Shown in pieces: positions 37,655 to 46,286 of a stretch of DNA of 64,000 nt. The notes below the pieces were generated by a model, which was given only the letters and a program-made list of their open reading frames with translations, was not told the DNA's origin and made no database searches. The stretch lies in assembly GCF_004011805.1 (NCBI RefSeq), contig NZ_RCHJ01000005.1, positions 186,001-250,000 on the forward strand. The letters are read 5' to 3'. Within the stretch, counting starts at the first letter, position 1; each line of letters opens with the position of its first letter. A program made the translations under genes and the position numbers. Source of the stretch: Piscinibacter defluvii (GTDB lineage Bacteria > Pseudomonadota > Gammaproteobacteria > Burkholderiales > Burkholderiaceae_C).

Positions 37655-38835
37655 CGCTGCTCGCGCTCGGTGGCGTTCATCAGCTGCAGCCGGTAGACGT
37701 TCTCGATCTGGCCGTCGTCCACGAGGCGCGCCAGCGTGGCGCGGTCGCGCACGATGTCGGCCTTGAACGGGGTGCGCAGCGCGAGGCTGGTGCCGACCGC
37801 AGTGACGATGGCCAGCAGCACCGCGCCGTAGACCAGCACGCGCGGCCGCAGCACCCGGCGCAGGCGCTGCGCGGCGCCGAGCTGCTGCGCCAGGCCGTTG
37901 AGCGTGTCGTAGCGCACCAGGCCGGTGGGCAAGCGCAGCCTGGTCATCATCGAATCGCAGGCGTCCACGCAGGCGGCGCAGCCGATGCACTCGTACTGCA
38001 GGCCCTTGCGGATGTCGATGCCGGTCGGGCAGACCTGCACGCACAGCCCGCAGTCGACGCAGGCGCCCTGCGCGGCGGCCCCAGGGGCCTCGTTGCGCGT
38101 GCGGGCGCCGCGCGGCTCGCCGCGCTGCGTGTCGTAGGTGATGATCAGCGTGTCGCGGTCGAACATCGCGCTCTGGAAGCGCGCATGGGGGCACATGTAC
38201 TTGCACACCTGCTCGCGCATGAAGCCGGCATTGCCGTAGGTGGCGAAGCCGTAGAAGAAGGTCCAGAAGGTCTCCCAGCCCGACAGGTCCAGCGCCAGCG
38301 CCGAGCCCGCCAGCTGCCGCACCGGCGTGAAGTAGCCCACGAAGGTGAAGCCGGTCCATAGTGCCAGCGCGATCCAGGCGGCATGCTTGCCGCCCTTGCG
38401 CAGCAGCTTGGCCGCGCTCCACGGCGCGGCATCGAGCTTCATGCGCGCATTGCGGTCGCCCTCGACGCGGCGCTCGATCGCCATGAACAGCTCGGTGTAG
38501 ACGGTCTGCGGGCAGGCGTAGCCGCACCACAGCCGCCCGGCCACCGCGGTGAACAGGAACAGGGCGTAGGCGCTGATCAGCAGCAGCGCGGTCAGGTAGA
38601 CGAAATCCTGCGGGTAGAGCACGAGGCCGCCGACATAGAAGCGGCGGGCCTCCAGGTCGAACAGCACCGCCTGGCGGCCGTTCCAGCTCAGCCACGGCAG
38701 GCCGTAGAACACCAGCTGCGTCAGCCAGACGGCGGCCCAGCGCCAGCGCTGGAACAGGCCCTGCACGGCGCGCGGGTAGATGCGCCGGTCGGCGGCGTAC
38801 AGCGGGACGGACGTGGGCACGGCAGGGCTTGACAT
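37420..38835 (-). CDS. ccoG: Cytochrome oxidase assembly ferredoxin CcoG (FixG/RdxA-like)
   Basis: A 471-aa membrane-bound iron-sulfur protein. The N-terminal half has about five helices with the cysteine motifs CGYACPQTVYTE and CKYMCPHARFQ; two [4Fe-4S] sites follow in CVDCGLCVQVCPTGIDI and CIGCAACVDACDSM; the C-terminus after one more helix is a periplasmic Ig-like domain. CcoG reduces Cu(II) during assembly of cbb3-type oxidase. The usual ccoNOQP genes are absent here. The ATG at 38835 is preferred to an upstream TTG. A sigma54-type promoter lies about 37 nt upstream with paired enhancer-like repeats beyond it, so expression probably depends on the divergently encoded activator. Confidence 0.9.
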   Translation of the reverse strand: MSSPAVPTSVPLYAADRRIYPRAVQGLFQRWRWAAVWLTQLVFYGLPWLSWNGRQAVLFDLEARRFYVGGLVLYPQDFVYLTALLLISAYALFLFTAVAGRLWCGYACPQTVYTELFMAIERRVEGDRNARMKLDAAPWSAAKLLRKGGKHAAWIALALWTGFTFVGYFTPVRQLAGSALALDLSGWETFWTFFYGFATYGNAGFMREQVCKYMCPHARFQSAMFDRDTLIITYDTQRGEPRGARTRNEAPGAAAQGACVDCGLCVQVCPTGIDIRKGLQYECIGCAACVDACDSMMTRLRLPTGLVRYDTLNGLAQQLGAAQRLRRVLRPRVLVYGAVLLAIVTAVGTSLALRTPFKADIVRDRATLARLVDDGQIENVYRLQLMNATEREQRYTVRADGLPGLALAAPVELRLGPAQARWVTLALRVPPEGAGAAGPGAHEIHFELRRMADGDDAPRTLREKSTFVVPR

Positions 38836-38871
38836 GGGGAGACTCGGCAATCGGCTGCTATACGGCGATGG

Positions 38872-38890
38872 GTATCAAGTTGCATGCCAG
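38872..38890 (-). promoter_or_regulatory. sigma54 promoter of ccoG
   Basis: On the minus strand CTGGCATGCAACTTGATAC matches the -24/-12 consensus TGGCAC-N5-TTGC: GG, then 10 nt, then GA in place of GC. Predicted transcription start near 38864, about 28 nt before the ATG. The same TTGATAC -12 element is present at the Rieske promoter. Confidence 0.72.
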
Positions 38891-38954
38891 CACCGCCGCG
38901 CCGAGAAAGCCGTGCGCCGACAGCCACTTGCGCGTGAACGAGGCGCGACGCGAC

Positions 38955-38982
38955 TGCCAGGTCTTGGCAACGACTGCCAGGA

Positions 38983-38989
<7 letters not shown>
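38955..38989. promoter_or_regulatory. Paired enhancer sites (UAS) upstream of ccoG
   Basis: Two inverted repeats: TGCCA-GGTCT-TGGCA at 38955-38969 and CTGCCA-GGAA-TGGCAG at 38974-38989, centres about 20 nt apart. They sit 83 nt beyond the ccoG sigma54 promoter, the usual place for enhancer-binding-protein sites, and the second overlaps the likely start of the activator gene itself, which would allow autoregulation. Confidence 0.72.
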
Positions 38990-40323
<1,334 letters not shown>

Positions 40324-40342
40324 AGCCGCCCCGGCCTCGCGC

Positions 40343-41269
40343 TCAGGCCGCGGCCGTGCCGAGGTGGCGGCCGAGGAACTGCAGGATGCGCGGCGCGTGC
40401 GGGGCCAGCGCGGCGCGCAGGTCGTGCGTGCCGTCGACCACCAGCAACGCGCTGCCCGGGCAGGCGGCGTGCAGCCGGTGCGCGTCGGCCAGTGGCACGG
40501 TGGTGTCGTGCGCGCCGTGCACCAGCAGCAGCGGGCAGCGCAGTGCGGGCACCAGGTTCAGCGGCGCGATGTCGTCGAAGCGTGTGCCGATCACCGCCTG
40601 CACATGCTCGAGGATGGTCGTGCCGAGGCCGCGCCGGGGCAGGTGGTGCGCGCGCAGCCAGCGTTCCATCATCTCGCGTGGATGCGCGAACGCGGACAGG
40701 CTGACGACGGCCGCGACGTCGCCGTGCCGCGCCGCGTGCAGCAGCGTGGCCGCCGCGCCGACCGAGTGGCCGAGCAGCGCGATGCGGCGCGCGTCGACGG
40801 CGGGCTCGGCGCGCAGGGCGCCCAGCCCGGTGGCCAGGTCCTGCGCGAAGCGCGGCAGCGAGCTGAACGCCTCGGCGTCGCTGTCGCCATGGTTGCCGGC
40901 GTCCAGCAGCAGCACGGCCAGGCCACTGGACAGCAGCGTGTCGACCACCGGCCAGAGCGTCGAGGCATTGGCGCCCCAGCCGTGCAGGGCCAGCACCGCC
41001 GGCACCTGCGCCGCGGGATCCGCGCTCTGCGGCAGGGCCAGCCAGGCCGCCAGGCGCTGGCCGCGCGCCCCGTGCAGCCGCAGCACCTTCAGCCGGCCAT
41101 GCCGGCAGGGCCGGCGCTCGAGCGGCGGGTCGTGCGGCAGGCGCGCCGGGCGCAGGCCGCGCAGCAGCGCGCGGTGCAGCAGCGGGCGCGCAGCCCGGCC
41201 CAGCGTGCGGCGCACCAGGCGTGCGGCGCCGGTCGGCGCAGGGGCGTCCGGTGCGGAAGGATCAAACAT
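40343..41269 (-). CDS. Alpha/beta-hydrolase
   Basis: A 308-aa hydrolase. The oxyanion region is VLALHGWGANASTLWPV, the nucleophile elbow is LLGHSVGAA, the acid is in VHGAHDTTVP and the His in VVDGTHDLRA. It has an Arg-rich N-terminal extension of about 60 residues and no signal peptide. It lies 80 nt downstream of the Rieske gene on the same strand and may share its sigma54 promoter, although the start (41269) has no clear ribosome site. Esterase or dienelactone-hydrolase-like activity is plausible; the substrate is unknown. Confidence 0.83.
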   Translation of the reverse strand: MFDPSAPDAPAPTGAARLVRRTLGRAARPLLHRALLRGLRPARLPHDPPLERRPCRHGRLKVLRLHGARGQRLAAWLALPQSADPAAQVPAVLALHGWGANASTLWPVVDTLLSSGLAVLLLDAGNHGDSDAEAFSSLPRFAQDLATGLGALRAEPAVDARRIALLGHSVGAAATLLHAARHGDVAAVVSLSAFAHPREMMERWLRAHHLPRRGLGTTILEHVQAVIGTRFDDIAPLNLVPALRCPLLLVHGAHDTTVPLADAHRLHAACPGSALLVVDGTHDLRAALAPHAPRILQFLGRHLGTAAA

Positions 41270-41349
41270 CAGTAAGAAATGATATTCGAGGCCGCCACCA
41301 CCCTGCGGCCGCTGGGGTCGCTGCAGCGGCGCGCGCCGTGGGGCGGGTC

Positions 41350-41958
41350 TCAGCCGCTCTGGCTCTCCCCGATCACCAGGCGCGTCTCGCCGACGAAGCG
41401 GTGCGGCGGAATCTCGAGGTTGGTCGGCGCGGGCTTGTTCTTGAACACGCCGCCGGCCAGGTCGAAGGTCGAGCCGTGGCAGGGGCAGAAGAAGCCGCCG
41501 TGCCAGTCGGCGCCGACGCTCGGGTTGCCGCTGCCCTGGGACACCGCGCTGGGCGAGCAGCCCAGGTGGGTGCAGATGCCGATGGCGACGAAGAACTCCG
41601 GCTTCATCGATCGGCCGGGGTTGCGCAGCGCTTCGGGCAGGCCGTCGCGCGCCGAGTCGGGGTCGGCGAGCGCCGCCTCCTGGCCGTTCAGCGCGGCGAT
41701 CATCTCCGCCGTGCGGCGCTGGATCCAGACCGGCTTGCCGCGCCACTCGACGGTCTTCATGCCACCGGGCGCGATGTCGCCGAGCTCCACCTCGACGGAG
41801 GCGCCCTGCGCCTTGGCACGCTCGCTGGGCGCGAAGCTGGAGACGAAGGGCACGGCGGTGGCGATGGCCGCCACGCCACCGGCCGCGCCGGTGGCGAGCA
41901 GCCAGGTGCGGCGCTCGGGATCGTCGGCGCCGACGCGGGGCAAATTGGTGGTGGTCAT
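41350..41958 (-). CDS. petA: Rieske iron-sulfur subunit of cytochrome bc1 (orphan copy)
   Basis: A 202-aa ubiquinol-cytochrome c reductase Rieske protein. It has a Tat-like N-terminal anchor (ERRTWLLATGAAGGVAAIATA, with RR) and the cluster ligands in CTHLGC and CPCHGSTFDLAGG; the two extra Cys of these boxes form the usual disulfide. Cytochrome b and c1 genes (petBC) are not adjacent, so this is an isolated, probably second, copy. Rubrivivax gelatinosus is known to hold two exchangeable Rieske proteins. A sigma54 promoter 34-52 nt upstream and a pair of enhancer repeats suggest it is a condition-specific replacement subunit under the nearby activator. Confidence 0.93.
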   Translation of the reverse strand: MTTTNLPRVGADDPERRTWLLATGAAGGVAAIATAVPFVSSFAPSERAKAQGASVEVELGDIAPGGMKTVEWRGKPVWIQRRTAEMIAALNGQEAALADPDSARDGLPEALRNPGRSMKPEFFVAIGICTHLGCSPSAVSQGSGNPSVGADWHGGFFCPCHGSTFDLAGGVFKNKPAPTNLEIPPHRFVGETRLVIGESQSG

Positions 41959-41991
41959 GGCAGGGGTCCGGAGAGGTTGACAGGGTGACCC

Positions 41992-42010
41992 GTATCAAGC
42001 CCCGTGCCAG
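41992..42010 (-). promoter_or_regulatory. sigma54 promoter of the orphan Rieske gene
   Basis: Minus strand CTGGCACGGGGCTTGATAC: a perfect -24 TGGCACG, 10 nt from GG to GA, and the same TTGATAC -12 element as at ccoG. The predicted start near 41984 leaves a leader of about 26 nt, almost the same as for ccoG. Confidence 0.75.
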
Positions 42011-42075
42011 CCGCCCGCGGGGCGCAAACCACCTGCGCGACAGGCACTTGCCGGCGCGCACCCGGTGTCAGCTGC

Positions 42076-42111
42076 TGCCAGGCCGTGACAGCGTGCTGCC
42101 AGGATTGGCAG
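42076..42111. promoter_or_regulatory. Paired enhancer sites (UAS) upstream of the Rieske gene
   Basis: TGCCA-GGCCG-TGACA (42076-42090, one mismatch) and CTGCCA-GGAT-TGGCAG (42096-42111), centres about 20 nt apart, 84 nt beyond the sigma54 promoter. Order (N5 repeat, then N4 repeat), spacing and distance reproduce the ccoG site pair. Confidence 0.75.
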
Positions 42112-42127
42112 CGCCGCGGCCGGCCGC

Positions 42128-42661
42128 TCAGCGGATGAACCGGTCGACGTAGTCCGCGCCCAGCCCCACCGCCGCGTAATGCGCGCGGCACTTGTCGATG
42201 CGCGTGAACACGTCGTCGTAGCCGGTGCAGCGGCCGTCGGGGTCGACGTAGATCATCGCGCCGTTGACCTGGAACAGCGTGATCATCTCGTCGACGTCCG
42301 GGTCGACCACCAGCGTGTGCGTCTCGCCCGGCGCCTCGTAGACGTAGCCGCCCTCGGCGGCGACCCAGTCGTGCTCCAGGTAGCGCCAGCGGCCCTTGAT
42401 CACGTAGCCGTGCACCGGCTGCGGATGGCGGTGGCGCGAGAGCACGCCGGCGCGCCGCACGCGCAGCAGGTTCATCCAGTAGCCGCGGCTGGCCGCCAGG
42501 CACAGCGGGCGGAACCAGACGTTCTCGTCCACCGGCACCCAGACGCGTTCGTCGGCCGGGATCGCGTCCGGGATCACCAGTTCGGGCGGCGACTCCTTGG
42601 GCATCGGGTGCCGGTAGGGCTGCCACTTGTCGCTGTCGGTCGCCATGTTCGATGCACTCAT
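42128..42661 (-). CDS. Cupin dioxygenase, 2,4'-dihydroxyacetophenone dioxygenase-like
   Basis: A 177-aa single-domain cupin. The metal motif is LSRHRHPQPVHGYVIKGRWRYL with the late ligand in APGETHTLVV, and the flanking YVYEAPGETH and QVNGAMIYVD are characteristic of the DAD (dihydroxyacetophenone dioxygenase) family, which cleaves a C-C bond next to a carbonyl in aryl ketones; related acetylacetone-cleaving cupins are the alternative. The ATG overlaps the SDR stop (ATGA), so ketone formation by the SDR and oxidative cleavage by the cupin could be sequential. A second in-frame ATG (MATDSDKW) is close by. Confidence 0.8.
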   Translation of the reverse strand: MSASNMATDSDKWQPYRHPMPKESPPELVIPDAIPADERVWVPVDENVWFRPLCLAASRGYWMNLLRVRRAGVLSRHRHPQPVHGYVIKGRWRYLEHDWVAAEGGYVYEAPGETHTLVVDPDVDEMITLFQVNGAMIYVDPDGRCTGYDDVFTRIDKCRAHYAAVGLGADYVDRFIR

Positions 42662-43374
42662 GAAACGAGGTAGCCGCCGTCCACCGGCAGCACGATGCCG
42701 GTGACGAAGCGCGCCGCCGGGCTGGCCAGGAAGAGCACCGGCCCGGCCACGTCTTCCGGCGTGCCCCAGCGGCCCAGCGGCGTGCGCGCGAGGATCGGGC
42801 CGCTGCGGGCCGGGTCGTCCTGCAGGGCCTGCGTCAGCGGCGTGGCGATCCAGCCCGGCGCCACCGCGTTGACGCGGATGCCCTCGGCCGCGTAGGCGAT
42901 CGCCAGGCTCTTGGTCAGCTGCGCCACGCCGCCCTTGCTGGCGCTGTAGGCCGGCACCAGACCGCCGCCGAAGAAGCTCAGCATCGAGGCGGTGTTGACG
43001 ATGCAGCCGCGCCGCGCCGCGAGCCCCGGCCGCGCCGCCGCGCAGACGCGCAGCGTGCCGTTCAGGTTGATGTCCAGCACCTCGGCGAACACCGCCGGCT
43101 CGTGCTCGGCGCCGCGCCGGATCACGCCGGCGCAATTGACCACCACGTCGAGCTCGCCGAGCGAGCCCACCAATGCGCGCACCGCGGCGTCGTCGCGCAC
43201 GTCGAGCACCCGCGCCGGCACGGCCTGCGGGGCGCGCCCGCATTCCGCCTCGGTGGCGCCGGTGGCGCAGACCTTTGCCCCTTCGGCCGCGAAGGCCGCC
43301 GCGATGCCCGCGCCGATGCCGCTCGTGCCGCCAACCACCAGCACGGCCTTGCCGATGAATGCGCTGCCACTCAT
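42658..43374 (-). CDS. Short-chain dehydrogenase/reductase
   Basis: A 238-aa classical SDR. The cofactor site is VVGGTSGIGAGIA, NCAG is present (VVNCAGVIRR), the catalytic Ser-Tyr-Lys are in NTASMLSF and AYSASKGGV, and the C-terminus has RFVTGIVLPVDGGY. It oxidises or reduces an alcohol/ketone with NAD(P). It is the first gene of a two-gene unit with the DAD-like cupin, overlapping it by four bases. The substrate is not evident. Confidence 0.92.
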   Translation of the reverse strand: MSGSAFIGKAVLVVGGTSGIGAGIAAAFAAEGAKVCATGATEAECGRAPQAVPARVLDVRDDAAVRALVGSLGELDVVVNCAGVIRRGAEHEPAVFAEVLDINLNGTLRVCAAARPGLAARRGCIVNTASMLSFFGGGLVPAYSASKGGVAQLTKSLAIAYAAEGIRVNAVAPGWIATPLTQALQDDPARSGPILARTPLGRWGTPEDVAGPVLFLASPAARFVTGIVLPVDGGYLVS

Positions 43375-43522
43375 CGAACGAGGCAGGCGGCGAGGTCCGT
43401 GCGCGGGAACTGGCGGCGGACGTCGGGCGCCGCGGGCGGGTCGCAGGTCATGGGGCCGGCCACCGGGCGGTGGCGAGGGTTGCTGGCGGGGCGCAGCGTA
43501 CCACCCGGCCGGGCAGGGCCGC

Positions 43523-43693
43523 TCAGCGCTTGCGGTCGGCGATCAGTTCCTTGGCCAGCGAGCGGCGGCCCGTGCAGGCGGTCTCCTGGAGCGCGCTTTC
43601 CTGCTTGGCGTCGCGGCGCTCGCCGAGCGGCCGCGGCACGAGCAGCGCCGGTGGCGTGGACTTGAGGGGTGGGAGCGAGGAGTGAAGAGGCAT
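43523..43693 (-). CDS. Possible 56-aa small protein
   Basis: A 56-codon frame starting MPLHSSLPPLKS and ending RSLAKELIADRKR. From about residue 23 the third codon positions are almost all G or C, as in real genes of this genome, and the C-terminal half is a charged helix; the N-terminal third is Pro/Ser-rich with poorer codon choice. There is no Shine-Dalgarno before the ATG, so translation may be leaderless or begin elsewhere. It is divergent from the SUV3-like helicase gene. I do not recognise it. Confidence 0.45.
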   Translation of the reverse strand: MPLHSSLPPLKSTPPALLVPRPLGERRDAKQESALQETACTGRRSLAKELIADRKR

Positions 43694-43766
43694 GTTGTCG
43701 TGCGGCGGCGCCGTGCAATGCGCCGCCTGTCGGAGCATTCTGGTTCGCGATCGGCCGAATTCCCAG

Positions 43767-43781
43767 CAAGCGAAACGCTTG
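43767..43781. repeat. Inverted repeat between small ORF and helicase gene
   Basis: CAAGCG-AAA-CGCTTG, a perfect 6-bp inverted repeat in the divergent intergenic region. It could be an operator for either gene; no consensus is known to me. Confidence 0.35.
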
Positions 43782-43882
43782 GACACCGAGTTCACACCTC
43801 GGGCCGCGCCGACCCCGGCGGGGCCCCGTGCGCCCGCCGGCGTCGCAGCGGGTAGAGTCGGGCGCCTCTCGATGCCCCGCCC

Positions 43883-46165
43883 ATGTCCGCCCCGACGAGC
43901 GCCGCCGCCTCCGAACCGCCCCGCGAGCCGCTGAATCTGCCCGACCCGCGCCATGCTGCCCGGCTGCCGCGCCACGTCGGGCGCCTGGCGCTGGAGCGCC
44001 TGCGCCAGGCGGCCTACAGCCTGCCGCAGGTGCTGACGCCGGCAGACTTCGGCGAGGGCGCCACGGACCGCCGGCTCGACCAGCTCGGCCTGGTGCAGCT
44101 GCAGAAGGCCGCCGCGGGCGGGCGGCCGAGCCGCTGGATCGACCCGGCGGCGATCGACGCCGCGCTGGCGCACCTCGACGCGGTCGGCACCGGCCCGGGT
44201 GTGCGGCCGCTGCTGCTGGAGCGCACCGCCGCGCTCGAGGCGCTGGGCGTGTCGCGCCACGACGGCGAGTTCACCCGCCTGGTCAGCCAGGCGCTGCAGG
44301 TGCCGGTGCCCGACGCGGCGGCCTGGCGCATCCCGCTGCTGTACCGGGTGGCGGTGGACACGTCCGGTGTCTGGGCCTTCTACCGCAGCGGCGACGAGGC
44401 GGCCCTGCGCGCCGCGCTCGGCCCGGCCCCGGTTCATCCGCAGGCGGCCGAGGTGACGGCGCACCTGGCCGACCTGGTGGCGCGCAGCCAGGCCTACCAG
44501 CCGCGCCGTCTGGACGAGCTGCTGCCGCGCCTGCAGGCCGAATGCGCCCGCCCGCAGCCGGTGGCGGAGCTGCTGGCGGCCTGCACGCGCACGCAGGACC
44601 GCTGGGAGCACCGTGTCACCGAGCTCGACACGCTGGCCTCGCTCAACCAGGACCTGGCCTTCCAGGGCTACCCCGACACCTTCACCAAGGCGCGCCACCT
44701 GCAGCGCAGCGTGACGCTGTTCGTCGGCCCGCCCAACAGCGGCAAGACGCACGCGGCCTTCGAGCGGCTCGCGCAGGCGCATGTCGGCGCCTACCTCGCG
44801 CCGCTGCGCCTGCTGGCGCTCGAGGGGCGCGACCGGCTGGCGGCGCGCGGCGTGGCCTGCTCGCTGCTGACCGGCGAGGAGAACGTGCCCGCGCCCGGCG
44901 CGCGGGTGGTCTCCAGCACCATCGAGATGGTGGCCACCGACCGGCCCGTCGACGTGGCGGTGATCGACGAGGCGCAGATGATCTTCGACGGCGCACGCGG
45001 CTGGGCCTGGACGCAGGCCATCGTCGGCGTGCCGGCCAACGAGCTGATCGTCATCTGCTCCGAGCACGCGGTGCCGGCCATCGAACGGCTGCTCGGGCTG
45101 TGCGGCGAGCGCTGCACGGTGCGGGTGTTCGAGCGCAAGCAGCACGTGGAGCAGCTCGCCCGGCCCGTCGCCCTCGACGCGCTGCAGCTCGGCGATGCGG
45201 TGGTGGCCTTCAGCCGGCGCGACGTGCTGGCGCTGCGCGACCGCATCGCCGCCGCCGGCCACCCGGTCTCGGTGATCTACGGCGCATTGCCGCCCGAGGT
45301 GCGGCGCCGCGAGGCGGAGCGCTTCGCGCAGGGCGAGGCGCACATCCTGGTGGCCACCGACGCGATCGGCATGGGCCTGAACCTGCCGATCCGTCGCGTG
45401 CTGTTCAGCACGCTGTCCAAGTTCGACGGTGCGGGCGACCGGCCGCTGGACGAATCCGAGGTGCACCAGATCGCGGGCCGGGCCGGCCGCTTCGGCCTGC
45501 ACGAGGAAGGCTTCGTGGGCTTGCTCGACAGCGCCGAGCCGGGCGCGGCGCGGCAGCTGCGCGAGCTGCTGCAGCGCCGCCCGCAGGCGCCGCGCGACTT
45601 CAAGGCGCCCGTGGCGCCCAACCCCTGGCACGTGAAGACCATCGCCGCGCGGCTGCACAAGACCCGGCTGCGCGAGGTGCTCGGCGTGTTCGTCGAGCAG
45701 CTGCGCCTGGACGACGCCCATTTCGCGGTGGCCGAGCTCGACCAGATGCTGCTGCTCGCCGAGGCGCTGGACAAGAGCGCGGCGAAGCTGCCGCTGCGCC
45801 AGCGCTTCACCTACGCCCAGGCGCCGGTGGACACGCGCACCGAGTCGCAGCTGCAGGAGTTCCTGGACTGGAGCAGCCGCCACGCGCTGCTCGGGCGCGC
45901 CGGCACGCCCTGGTTCCTGGAGGCGGTGGACGGCCACAGCCGACTCGACCGCATGGAGCAGGCGCTGCGCGGCTGCACGCTGTGGCTCTGGCTGGACCTG
46001 CGCTTCCCCGGCATCTACGGCCACGTGGAGGAGGTGCACGCGCTGCGCGCCGCGCTCAACGAGGGCATCGAGCGCCAGCTCAAGGGCAAGCGGCCGCTGG
46101 CGCAGGTGCGCACCGGCCGGCCCCCCCGCCACTCGAAACCAGGCCCGCACGGTGGCGGGCCCTGA
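43883..46165 (+). CDS. SUV3-like superfamily 2 RNA helicase
   Basis: A 760-aa helicase with an about 270-aa N-terminal region of unknown fold and then the SUV3 core. Walker A is GPPNSGKT at residues 282-289, motif II is DEAQ at 362-365, and the second RecA lobe has VIYGALPPEVRR, ILVATDAIGMGLNLPIRRV and QIAGRAGRFG. These, together with APLRLLALEGRDRL and SSTIEM, match mitochondrial SUV3, which unwinds RNA for the degradosome. Bacterial versions are less common and little studied. The end carries a SUV3-type C-terminal segment and a basic tail. The gene is alone, followed by a tRNA gene on the other strand. Confidence 0.85.
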   Translation: MSAPTSAAASEPPREPLNLPDPRHAARLPRHVGRLALERLRQAAYSLPQVLTPADFGEGATDRRLDQLGLVQLQKAAAGGRPSRWIDPAAIDAALAHLDAVGTGPGVRPLLLERTAALEALGVSRHDGEFTRLVSQALQVPVPDAAAWRIPLLYRVAVDTSGVWAFYRSGDEAALRAALGPAPVHPQAAEVTAHLADLVARSQAYQPRRLDELLPRLQAECARPQPVAELLAACTRTQDRWEHRVTELDTLASLNQDLAFQGYPDTFTKARHLQRSVTLFVGPPNSGKTHAAFERLAQAHVGAYLAPLRLLALEGRDRLAARGVACSLLTGEENVPAPGARVVSSTIEMVATDRPVDVAVIDEAQMIFDGARGWAWTQAIVGVPANELIVICSEHAVPAIERLLGLCGERCTVRVFERKQHVEQLARPVALDALQLGDAVVAFSRRDVLALRDRIAAAGHPVSVIYGALPPEVRRREAERFAQGEAHILVATDAIGMGLNLPIRRVLFSTLSKFDGAGDRPLDESEVHQIAGRAGRFGLHEEGFVGLLDSAEPGAARQLRELLQRRPQAPRDFKAPVAPNPWHVKTIAARLHKTRLREVLGVFVEQLRLDDAHFAVAELDQMLLLAEALDKSAAKLPLRQRFTYAQAPVDTRTESQLQEFLDWSSRHALLGRAGTPWFLEAVDGHSRLDRMEQALRGCTLWLWLDLRFPGIYGHVEEVHALRAALNEGIERQLKGKRPLAQVRTGRPPRHSKPGPHGGGP

Positions 46166-46180
46166 CTGTCTGACTGTGAG

Positions 46181-46256
46181 TGGTGCCGGTGAAGAGAGTC
46201 GAACTCCCGACCTTCGCATTACGAATGCGCTGCTCTACCAACTGAGCTACACCGGC
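46181..46256 (-). tRNA. tRNA-Thr (anticodon CGT)
   Basis: A 76-nt cloverleaf: acceptor arm GCCGGTG pairs with CACCGGC and the gene encodes its own CCA. The D arm contains AGCTCAGTTGGTAGAGC and the T arm GGGAGTTCGACTCTC. The anticodon CGT (complement of bases 46221-46223) lies in loop TTCGTAA and reads ACG threonine codons. No integrase or partial repeat of the tRNA end is seen nearby. Confidence 0.97.
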
Positions 46257-46286
46257 GCAAGCCCGCGAGTATAGCCGATGCCGGTG

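Noticed and set aside
43523..46219. 898-codon minus-strand frame opposite the SUV3-like helicase
   Set aside because: Low-complexity His/Arg/Gln-rich shadow; only its last 56 codons, beyond the helicase gene, look coding.
46181..46256. tRNA-Thr as an attachment site of a genomic island
   Set aside because: No integrase, direct repeat of the tRNA 3' end or change in composition on either side.
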